A stretch of DNA of 16,575 nucleotides, from the NCBI GenBank assembly GCA_036744635.1, contig DAIOHQ010000096.1, forward strand, positions 1 to 16,575, in the 5' to 3' direction. The position numbers and the translations under genes were made by a program. The notes below the pieces were generated by a model. It ran no database searches, had not been told where the DNA came from, and was given only the letters and a program-made list of their open reading frames with translations. The stretch is from DAIOHQ01 sp036744635. Lineage in GTDB: Bacteria > Planctomycetota > Phycisphaerae > Tepidisphaerales > Tepidisphaeraceae. This document shows positions 8,077 to 13,559 of the stretch, one piece after another (positions within the stretch are counted from its first letter, which is position 1; every line of letters starts with the position of its first letter).

Positions 8077-8943
8077 TTAGAGCTGGGTGCGGACTTCGTA
8101 ATTCGGACCGGATTGCACCTGGTCGACTTTGGGACCTTCAAGACGGCCGGTGGCTTCGTTGGGCTCGACCGAGGTCACGATCAACGTGCCCAGCCATTCG
8201 CCTTTGGCGCGGTTGATCACGTTGAACTCCATGCCCTTGCTCACCTGGTCGGCGCTGCCGAGAGAGATCGTGGCATAGGGAATGCCATCAATCGGCTTGA
8301 CGTTGCGGATGATGCCATTGAGCTTGACGTTGGCTGCCCCGCCGGCGGCCGGCGCCATAGCGCCTTGCGTGCCAGCGCCCCCGCCCTTCTCGGCCTGGGC
8401 GAGCTTCTCCTTGGCATCCTGGAGCTGCTCCTTGAGGAACTTCCATTCCTTGGTGACCTGATCCAGCTTATTGGTCAGATCGGAGACCTGGGCGTTCAGG
8501 CCGGAATTCTGCTGGTTGGTCTGATCGAGCGACTTGCGGGCTTCGGCGAGGGTATCCTGGATCTTCCCGCGGGCATCTTCGCTGGCCTTCATCGCTTCGG
8601 TCAGGCGGTTGACATCAAGCTGCAGGAGGGCGAATTCCTTGCCCTTTTCGGCAAGCTGGGTCTGGGCGGCGGCGAGCTGGGTGGACACTTCGATGCGCTG
8701 GGCGCGAATCGCTTCCACCTGCTTGGCGGCGGCGTCGAGCTTGGCGGCCTGATCCTGCTTGACGCTCAGGAGCTCGGCCTCCGACGACTGCGCCAGCGTC
8801 CTTTCGGTGCCGAGCTGGCTGGTGAGGTCCTTGTTCATCGTTTGGAAATCTTCCATCCGGTTGACAAAGACGATGGTCGCCGCCGTCAGCAGCAGCGAAC
8901 AGATGACCAGAAGGATCACGAAGACTTTAGTGAGGGCGTTCAA
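8077..8943 (-). CDS. Membrane-anchored coiled-coil protein with C-terminal beta domain (MreC-like layout)
   Basis: About 288 residues, not assigned to a named family. Residues 5-27 are a hydrophobic anchor (VFVILLVICSLLLTAATIVFV). About 30-185 is a long Gln/Ala/Glu-rich coiled coil, followed by a Gly/Ala linker (GGGAGTQGAMAPAAGGAA). The last 80 residues look beta-rich: NGIIRNVKPIDGIPYATISL, then GSADQVSKGMEFNVINR and GRLEGPKVDQVQSG. Anchor, coil and beta domain in that order resemble MreC, but I see no MreC sequence motif. The start is TTG at 8943, with AGGAG five bases upstream. A second TTG at 8973 has no ribosome site. A promoter lies at 9076-9103. The protein probably faces the periplasm. 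Confidence 0.8.
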   Translation of the reverse strand: MNALTKVFVILLVICSLLLTAATIVFVNRMEDFQTMNKDLTSQLGTERTLAQSSEAELLSVKQDQAAKLDAAAKQVEAIRAQRIEVSTQLAAAQTQLAEKGKEFALLQLDVNRLTEAMKASEDARGKIQDTLAEARKSLDQTNQQNSGLNAQVSDLTNKLDQVTKEWKFLKEQLQDAKEKLAQAEKGGGAGTQGAMAPAAGGAANVKLNGIIRNVKPIDGIPYATISLGSADQVSKGMEFNVINRAKGEWLGTLIVTSVEPNEATGRLEGPKVDQVQSGPNYEVRTQL

Positions 8944-9075
8944 GATGGCTCCTCGGACTATGATGTCCGGCAATGATGTCGATCAACGGTCCATGGCGAG
9001 ATTCATCGGGTCAGGGGAAGATTCTTCCATCGACCTCCGCTGGCGGCCTCGGCGTGCGGCCATCAACCTAAGGCT

Positions 9076-9103
9076 ATCCTAATCTGAGGGTAACGGCTGT
9101 CAA
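9076..9103 (-). promoter_or_regulatory. Sigma70-type promoter for the 8943 gene
   Basis: On the minus strand a perfect -35 TTGACA (9098-9103) is followed after 16 bases by TAGGAT (9076-9081). Predicted transcription starts near 9069, giving a leader of about 125 bases before the TTG start at 8943. The leader contains no riboswitch I recognise. Confidence 0.6.
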
Positions 9104-9131
9104 GTTTTTCCCGGAATCGACACAGGGGGAC

Positions 9132-9671
9132 CTAATTCTTCGGCCGGATGCTCAACACCCAGGCGTTGGCCCGGCCGATGGCGTGATTCTCGGCTTTGAT
9201 CTGCCTGGCGATGCTCTCGCTGGCCTGGGTGAGTTGGGCGTCGGCACAGAGGCTGTAGGCCCGCTCGAACAGGGGTTTGGCTTCCTTGGCCCGGTCAATC
9301 AGTAGCAGCAGGTTTCCCCGCTTGAGCAGGCTCGCGTAGTCCTCGCCGGTGATCTGCTTGATGGCGGCATCGTAGGGTGCGGAGTCGATCTGAATGGAAT
9401 CCATGACTTTCTGCTGCTTGTCGCCGGCATCGGCGGGTTTGGTAGAGGGTTGCGTCGACGGCAACTCCGCACCGGCCAACTGCTCGACCTTCAGCCGATC
9501 CACGATTCCCTTGTCCTCCGGATTGGCCGCTCCCAGGCACTCGGCCAGCAGGAGGATTGCGTTGGAGGTGTTGGCCATGGAGCAGACGTTGTAAAGGCTC
9601 TTGGCGTCGGGGAGAGCCTCTTTGGCCTTGCCGCTGGCCAGCAGGGACTTAGTAAGAACGGTGTCTGACAC
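9132..9671 (-). CDS. TPR-like helical repeat protein, 5' end probably lost
   Basis: The C-terminal 175 residues look like genuine protein: helical, TPR-type segments such as LLASGKAKEALPDAKSLYNV, ILLLAECLGAANPEDKGIVD, and YASLLKRGNLLLLIDRAKEA followed by KPLFERAYSLCADAQ, ending NHAIGRANAWVLSIRPKN. A Thr/Pro linker (ELPSTQPSTKPAD) separates two halves. The frame stays open far upstream to 10277, but that part crosses a palindrome, the PIN remnant and a tandem repeat and has no protein-like composition. I placed the start at the GTG at 9671, inside the palindrome; it has only a weak ribosome site. No signal peptide remains, so the gene is probably 5'-truncated. Function unknown. Confidence 0.5.
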   Translation of the reverse strand: MSDTVLTKSLLASGKAKEALPDAKSLYNVCSMANTSNAILLLAECLGAANPEDKGIVDRLKVEQLAGAELPSTQPSTKPADAGDKQQKVMDSIQIDSAPYDAAIKQITGEDYASLLKRGNLLLLIDRAKEAKPLFERAYSLCADAQLTQASESIARQIKAENHAIGRANAWVLSIRPKN

Positions 9672-9672
9672 C
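9660..9672. repeat. REP-like palindrome GGTGTCTGACACC
   Basis: A 13-base palindrome (GGTGT / CTG / ACACC) followed by TTTTCG. From general knowledge, GGTGTCTGACACC-type hairpins recur in many genomes and are often linked to RAYT-type transposases. It sits exactly where the TPR-like protein loses recognisable sequence, so it may mark the break point. Confidence 0.5.
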
Positions 9673-9724
9673 TTTTCGATTTCCCGTGGAAAAGAGCCGC
9701 GTGCGCCTGCGCCCACGGCCGTGA

Positions 9725-9862
9725 ATCCAGCTCGCCTATGCACTGCTCTCGCGTCCGCAATCGCCGGCTTCCGAGTTTTATCTCGTTTCCGCCGATGACG
9801 AACTGAACGCCGCCGCCGCGGCGGAGGGATTGCAAGTGGAGAATCCGAATCGGCATCCATAA
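9725..9862 (+). pseudogene. 3' remnant of a PIN-domain toxin-like gene
   Basis: A 45-codon open stretch ending in TAA (9860-9862) reads IQLAYALLSRPQSPASEF, then YLVSADDELNAAAAAEGLQVENPN and a short tail. This is the classic end of a VapC-like PIN ribonuclease: a helix with a (D)AIQLA motif, a strand with VSAD (third acidic residue of the active site), then DELNAAAAAEGL and VENPN. The frame is closed upstream by TGA at 9722, no start codon exists, and the N-terminal two-thirds with the other acidic residues are missing. It runs antisense to the extended frame of the TPR-like gene. No antitoxin remnant is visible. Confidence 0.65.
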
Positions 9863-9972
9863 CGGCGGCCGCAGGACGCCAGCAACAGAAAAGACCATTC
9901 GAATGATTTCTGACCCTCTGCGCCTCCCCCCCCTCGCCCCCCCTCCCAAAGGTCCGCATAACCGCCATGCAA
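9863..9972. other. Intergenic stretch with C-rich homopolymer tracts
   Basis: No gene is supported here. The plus strand has runs of eight C (9926-9933) and seven C (9937-9943) within a pyrimidine-rich tract (about 9914-9947), followed directly by the 21-bp tandem array. Such runs can slip during replication. Confidence 0.5.
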
Positions 9973-10077
9973 CGCGACAATGCATGGCAGCAACGCGACG
10001 TTGCGCGGCAGCGCCGTCGCAATGCGTGGCAGCAACGCGACAGTGCGCGGCACCGGCGCGACGAAGCATGGAAGCAA
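9973..10077. repeat. 21-bp tandem array, five degenerate copies
   Basis: Five units start at 9973, 9994, 10015, 10036 and 10057, with consensus near CGCGACARTGCRTGGCAGCA. A half unit precedes them (9962-9972). The 21-base period keeps one frame open: a 40-codon plus-strand ORF at 9967-10089 reads heptads QRDNAWQ, QRDVARQ, RRRNAWQ, QRDSARH, RRDEAWK. I do not call it a gene, because no ribosome site or promoter precedes it and an array of period 21 stays open by construction. It lies just upstream of the promoter of the DUF5522/CWC gene. Confidence 0.75.
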
Positions 10078-10085
10078 ATCGACTC

Positions 10086-10115
10086 TTGACCACGTTTGTT
10101 CGCCCTGACTATTAT
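10086..10115 (+). promoter_or_regulatory. Promoter of the DUF5522/CWC gene, predicted leaderless
   Basis: TTGACC (10086-10091, five of six bases of the -35 consensus), an 18-base spacer and TATTAT (10110-10115, five of six of the -10 consensus). The -10 ends eight bases before the ATG at 10124, so transcription should start within a few bases of the start codon. No ribosome site is present, in keeping with a leaderless mRNA. Confidence 0.55.
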
Positions 10116-10123
10116 CACCACCG

Positions 10124-10522
10124 ATGCCCCGCAGAACGTTGCGGTTCTGTCCCAAGTGCTTGGCGACGCAATACGCTGTCGCGCGAGAAAACTGCTGCGC
10201 ATGCGACGAAGCCTTGCTCCCCTTGATCGACGATTCGGGAGCGCTTTCGCGCGCATTTCTTGCCGCCAGAGGTTCATGCTGTCAGAGTGGTTGTCGAAAC
10301 TGCCCGTACCCGAGTGAGATGCCTGAGCAAGTCGGCTGCGCTGAAACGCGATCCGGTAGCCAACAGAAGACCTGTGAGCGCTGCAGTGCGCGCTTCGAAT
10401 GTTGCAGTAAGAAGTGCTGGTGTGAAGACGTACAGCTCACTGCTAACACTCTGCAATGGCTGCAACGCACCTACTGCGGTTGTCTTTGTCCGAAATGTTT
10501 GGCGATTTTCTCAACTGTCTGA
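10124..10522 (+). CDS. Cysteine-rich protein: DUF5522 plus CWC zinc-binding-like domains
   Basis: The 132-residue protein has 20 cysteines. Residues 5-30 carry a CPKC and a CCAC pair. Residues 49-62 (RGSCCQSGCRNCPY) match the DUF5522 core RGxCCxxGCRxCPY. Residues 84-126 (KTCERCSARFECC, then KKCWCED, then YCGCLCPKCL) match the cysteine-rich CWC family. These two small metal-binding-like families usually occur as separate genes; here they are joined with a short linker. The reaction is unknown; zinc binding is inferred from Cys spacing. ATG 10124 follows the -10 box directly. The gene converges on the B12 cassette with 28 bases between stops and no obvious terminator hairpin. Confidence 0.8.
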   Translation: MPRRTLRFCPKCLATQYAVARENCCACDEALLPLIDDSGALSRAFLAARGSCCQSGCRNCPYPSEMPEQVGCAETRSGSQQKTCERCSARFECCSKKCWCEDVQLTANTLQWLQRTYCGCLCPKCLAIFSTV

Positions 10523-10550
10523 TAGGTCAGGCGGGTCGCATGGAAATGCT

Positions 10551-11495
10551 CTATCTTTCCGTCGTAACCGCAGAACTCGGCACGTGCAATTCGTCCTCCG
10601 CAAACCGCCAGATCTTGCCACGCCGAATCTGCCCCGACAGATACCCGTGAAGAATCTCAGCGATGATCTCTACGGTTTCGACGATGGTCGTTCCCGAACG
10701 ATTGAAATACCGGTTGCCGTCCGCGAAGGCCACGTGCCCCTCTTTGACCGCTCGCAATTCGGCCCACCCCGGAAGGCGCTCAAGGAGTGGAACCTCCTGA
10801 AGTGTCCTCTCCAGGCCGAAGCCGCACGGGGCGATGATGAGGTATTCCGGATCAACCTCTCGGACTCGGTCCCAGGGAATCGCCGCTGAGTGTCGGCCCG
10901 CCTCACCCAAGAGCAACTGCCCGTTTGCCGCATCGACCAATTCCGGTCCCCAGTTCCCCATCGCGAAGATCGGATCGGTCCACTCTAACATGATGACGGT
11001 CGGCGCCCTCCTGTCCTGAACCACCGACGTAACTTCTTGAATCCGATTGCTCATGCGGCGAACCAACGCTTCGGCTGCTTGCTCGCGGTGAAGCGCGTGC
11101 GCTATATTTCGAATGCCGTCATAAATCCCGCCGACGCTTCCTGCGGTCAGTGCCAGCACTTGTCCTGCGATTGAGCAACCGGCCCGTTCCACGTCAGCCG
11201 GCGTGACGGCACAGACCTCGCAGTGCGCTTGGGTGATCAGCAGGTCCGGTTCTAAGTCGCGGATCAACTCCGTGTCCACATGATATAATGGCTCGCCCGC
11301 TTTCAGCCGCCGCCTCACCTCAGCATCAATCTGACCGCTGGAGACGTTGATGTCGAACGCTGGGCGGGTGCAACTCGGGAGCGTATTCACCCACTGCGGG
11401 TTGTCGCACTCATGCGAGCGACCGACAAGGGTAGCGCCGGCTCCCAAGCCAGATACAATCTCCGTCCCGCTTGCCAGCAATGAAATGATCCGCAT
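10551..11495 (-). CDS. Cobalamin-binding protein, BtuF/TroA-like periplasmic-binding fold without signal peptide
   Basis: The 314-residue protein belongs to the vitamin B12/Fe-siderophore binding family (COG0614). Seen: MRIISLLASGTEIVSGLGAG at the start of lobe 1, the motif VGRSHECDNP (24-33; the family has SxECDYP), DLEPDLLITQAHCEVCAV, and in lobe 2 PTVIMLEWTDPIFAMGNW, DPEYLIIAPCGFG and DGNRYFNRSG. The frame extends 17 codons upstream of ATG 11495, but the protein naturally starts MRIISLL, with GAGG about eight bases before. No hydrophobic signal or lipobox is present, so it is probably cytosolic. It is the last gene of the three-gene cassette, 19 bases after the DUF6580 gene. A corrinoid ligand is inferred from family and context. 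Confidence 0.85.
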   Translation of the reverse strand: MRIISLLASGTEIVSGLGAGATLVGRSHECDNPQWVNTLPSCTRPAFDINVSSGQIDAEVRRRLKAGEPLYHVDTELIRDLEPDLLITQAHCEVCAVTPADVERAGCSIAGQVLALTAGSVGGIYDGIRNIAHALHREQAAEALVRRMSNRIQEVTSVVQDRRAPTVIMLEWTDPIFAMGNWGPELVDAANGQLLLGEAGRHSAAIPWDRVREVDPEYLIIAPCGFGLERTLQEVPLLERLPGWAELRAVKEGHVAFADGNRYFNRSGTTIVETVEIIAEILHGYLSGQIRRGKIWRFAEDELHVPSSAVTTER

Positions 11496-11514
11496 CGCGC
11501 ACACGCCTCGAACG

Positions 11515-12063
11515 CTAAACTGGAGATAGCTCTGTCTCTTCGCCAAGGCTGGTCACGTGCGATTCCAAGAGGATGAAGCCGCCGAACAGTACGGCGCTAA
11601 ACACCATGTCTCCCGCGAGACTATTTCGGAAGAAGGGGATTCCGGCCACATAACAAATCATAAGACCGTCCCAGGTTCTGGCGTACAGGCGACCATCCGC
11701 CCACACGGCAAAGTTGGTGACCAAATAGAACATCACGGAACTGGCCAACGTCACTCCACCGACCTGCCAAGCTGAGCGTCGATTCCGGATCAGCCTGCCC
11801 ATCGCCGCAGTTGCCAGGATGCAGGCGTAGACGACCGGCTGGGATCGCAGCAGCGTCGTGCCGTAGAGAAGAAAACCAAGAATCACGTCGCTGAGTAGCA
11901 TCGCCGCTAGTGGCAACAGGTACGCCAGCCTCCGATTGACCAGGTAAGCGCCGCCGAACAACGCCATCGCCGCGACGGGCGTCACGTTGGGCGGATGTGG
12001 CACGAGCCGCGCCAGCGCCGCTGAAACCACGATCCCCGCAAGTACCAACAGTCGCTTGTTCAT
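11515..12063 (-). CDS. DUF6580 integral membrane protein, candidate ECF S-component-like corrinoid transporter
   Basis: The 182-residue protein has five or six hydrophobic segments: about 4-19, 27-41, 46-66, 76-91, 96-115 and 145-168. The N-terminal signature PHPPNVTPVAAMALFGGAYL (22-41) and LLPLAAMLLSDVILGF are those of DUF6580. ATG 12063 has AAGGAG seven bases upstream; the longer upstream frame is ignored. The gene begins 13 bases after the DUF71 stop and ends 19 bases before the cobalamin-binding gene, so it is co-transcribed with both. Size and fold resemble solitary S-components. BtuM, a B12 S-component of Gram-negatives, uses a Cys near residue 80, and here there is a Cys at 81. Whether this is homologous is unproven. 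Confidence 0.8.
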   Translation of the reverse strand: MNKRLLVLAGIVVSAALARLVPHPPNVTPVAAMALFGGAYLVNRRLAYLLPLAAMLLSDVILGFLLYGTTLLRSQPVVYACILATAAMGRLIRNRRSAWQVGGVTLASSVMFYLVTNFAVWADGRLYARTWDGLMICYVAGIPFFRNSLAGDMVFSAVLFGGFILLESHVTSLGEETELSPV

Positions 12064-12076
12064 GGTATCTCCTTCA

Positions 12077-12820
12077 TCAAATGATCGGCGGCAGTTGCGC
12101 CGCCACAGATTCGTCTTCTTCCAGCCTGCTCGCTGCTCCGGGCAGCAAATCGGCATAATAGCGTCCATCGCGAGTCACGATCTCGCCAACTGTGACCGGC
12201 ACAGGCTGCTTGAAGATCGGCCCATCGTAGACGAACGAATGGAACTCGCCATACTCGCCGCAAGGATCGATTCCGGCCGGCAGGTCGCGCAACAAGTTCT
12301 CGTCGTAAGCTCTTCCAACAAATCCCGGCCCAACTTTTCCTTCCACGCAGGAAAGATAGGCCTTGAATCCGCGCGCGATAACTTCTCGCGCTAGCAATGT
12401 CGTATCGCGTTTCCAGATCGGGAACAGGCCGCGCATCGCCGCCTTGGCAAGATTCTTCTCGCGATACGCCCGCAGGTCCTCCAGGAACAGATCGCCGAAC
12501 GCGACCGTCTCGACGCCTTGCGCTTTGAACTTCGCCATCACGTCGCCCATGATCTGTTCATAGACGTTGTTGGTACAGGGATGATTGTTCGCCGACGGAA
12601 GATAAACTTTCTCCAATGGAATGCCGATGGATTCTGCCTGCTGCTCCAGCAACGCTTCTCGCACGCCATGATGGCTGATCCGGCGATATTCTTCCGAGAT
12701 CGAACAGAGCAACGCCACGACCTCATATTTGCCGCATGCGAGTAGCTCATGCAGCGCGAAAGCGCTGTCTTTTCCGCCGCTCCAGGACATAACGACTGGT
12801 TCTTTCATTCGCCGCTTCAT
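12077..12820 (-). CDS. DUF71/COG2102 PP-loop ATP-binding protein (diphthine-ammonia ligase family, B12-linked branch)
   Basis: The 247-residue cytoplasmic protein has the PP-loop SGGKDS (14-19), which binds and adenylates with ATP, then the family segments HHGVREALLEQQAESIGIPL, FGDLFLEDLRAYREKNLAK and FPIWKRDTTLLAREVI. The C-terminal signature DPCGEYGEFHSFVYDGP follows. Eukaryotic and archaeal members amidate diphthine; bacteria lack diphthamide. Comparative genomics of COG2102, as I recall it, assigns a bacterial branch to B12 salvage. The two co-transcribed genes after it support that branch. ATG 12820 has AGAGG five bases upstream, which favours it over ATG 12808. It is the first gene of the cassette; I found no convincing promoter and no B12 riboswitch box upstream. 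Confidence 0.88.
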   Translation of the reverse strand: MKRRMKEPVVMSWSGGKDSAFALHELLACGKYEVVALLCSISEEYRRISHHGVREALLEQQAESIGIPLEKVYLPSANNHPCTNNVYEQIMGDVMAKFKAQGVETVAFGDLFLEDLRAYREKNLAKAAMRGLFPIWKRDTTLLAREVIARGFKAYLSCVEGKVGPGFVGRAYDENLLRDLPAGIDPCGEYGEFHSFVYDGPIFKQPVPVTVGEIVTRDGRYYADLLPGAASRLEEDESVAAQLPPII

Positions 12821-12837
12821 TCAAACCTCTTGCGGAT

Positions 12838-12978
12838 TCAGTTGCGCATAAACCAGCTATTGTCGCGTGGCCCGACAAAGCCGAGTCCGAACGTCGCATT
12901 ATTCGCACCGTAGACGTTCGTCGGATACGTCCACTCCATCCGCATCGCCTCGACGTGCCCGAACCCACTTCGCTGGGC
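12838..12978 (-). pseudogene. 3' remnant resembling an H-X9-DG pseudopilin-like protein
   Basis: A short open stretch between a TAG at 12979-12981 and a TGA at 12838-12840 encodes about 46 residues: AQRSGFGHVEAMRMEWTYP, then TNVYGANNATFGLGFVGPRD and NSWFMRN. FGHVEAMR recalls the FxDGHVExxR end of the H-X9-DG/DUF1559 pseudopilin-like proteins that planctomycetes carry in large numbers, with the Asp-Gly pair altered. The upstream frame is closed and no N-terminal methylation motif is found. The in-frame ATG (MRMEWTYP) has no credible role as a gene start. It ends 17 bases before the DUF71 start, so the cassette promoter may lie inside this remnant. Confidence 0.35.
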
Positions 12979-13201
12979 CTATCGGCGTACGCTGGCCTTC
13001 TGCTCGGCGTGCGCCGTCGCCGTCGCTAGCTCAGCTCAGAGAATAACCAATCAAAGGGGAGAATCAAAGGCGTGTCTGTCCGAATTTCAAGAATTTTGCT
13101 CTGGCGATGAAAATAACTTCGCTCGACCCCCCGAGCATTCATCGTGCATGCCGGACGAAACTTTCCGTCTTGCGCGATTCATGCCGATTCTTGCGGTGGG
13201 C
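12979..13201. other. Intergenic stretch without a recognised gene
   Basis: Nothing protein-like is convincing here. AATCAAAGG occurs twice within about 25 bases (13049-13072), followed by GGCGTGTCTGTCC, which looks like a decayed relative of a GGTGTCTGACACC palindrome. The stretch leads directly into the 21-bp array. Confidence 0.4.
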
Positions 13202-13528
13202 AATTGACACTTTGAGTCGGGGAATAGCACTATTGAGACCGGGAATAGCGCTAATGAAGTGCGCCCTTGCGCTAATGAGCGGCGGAATAGCGCTATTCAG
13301 AGTTGGAATAGCGCTATTCAGGCTCTGAACAGTGCTATTGGCGCCGGCATTAGCGCTATTGGGGTGGTGAAAGGGGGGTGGGAGGACCTCAATAGCGCTG
13401 TTGGGAAACTCAATAGCGCTGTTGGGCGGCTCATTAGTCTAATTGCGCTGCTCAATTGCGCAATTGCGCGGGGGAATTTCGCTGCGGGGGAGGGAAAAGT
13501 GGCTATTGCGGCCTGGAAAGCGGGTTTT
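13202..13528. repeat. 21-bp-period array of about 16 palindromic units
   Basis: A 12-base core close to the palindrome AATAGCGCTATT recurs at exactly 21-base steps: 13202, 13223, 13244, 13265, 13286, 13307, 13328, 13349, 13370, 13391, 13412, 13433, 13454, 13475, 13496 and 13517. Units at 13286 and 13307 are perfect. That at 13454 is a different perfect palindrome, AATTGCGCAATT. Units at 13202, 13370, 13475, 13496 and 13517 are strongly decayed but keep register. The 9-base spacers vary. Two frames per strand stay open (heptads such as NSAIQSW or GIALFRV), because TAG in the core falls in the third frame only. No ribosome site precedes them. The array starts 31 bases after the glcF stop. Confidence 0.85.
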
Positions 13529-13559
13529 GACTGGTGAAGGTCGAACTTGCCGCGTGTCG

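Noticed and set aside
9672..10277. Upstream extension of the TPR-like gene to give a 381-residue protein
   Set aside because: The extension crosses the palindrome, the PIN remnant and the 21-bp array, and is Arg/Cys/His-rich without protein-like pattern.
10260..10889. 209-codon plus-strand frame across the DUF5522/CWC gene and the BtuF-like gene
   Set aside because: It overlaps two real genes in other frames, one of them antisense, and shows no family pattern.
12821..13201. Cobalamin riboswitch upstream of the B12 cassette
   Set aside because: I looked for the conserved B12-box type sequence on the minus strand and saw none; covariance-model scanning would be decisive.
13202..13528. CRISPR array
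   Set aside because: The period of 21 is too short, spacers are 9 bases, the units are heavily degenerate and there are no cas genes.
13107..13537. Two overlapping plus-strand heptad-repeat ORFs (13107-13328 and 13259-13537)
   Set aside because: Both follow from the 21-base period of the array, lack ribosome sites and promoters, and overlap in different frames.
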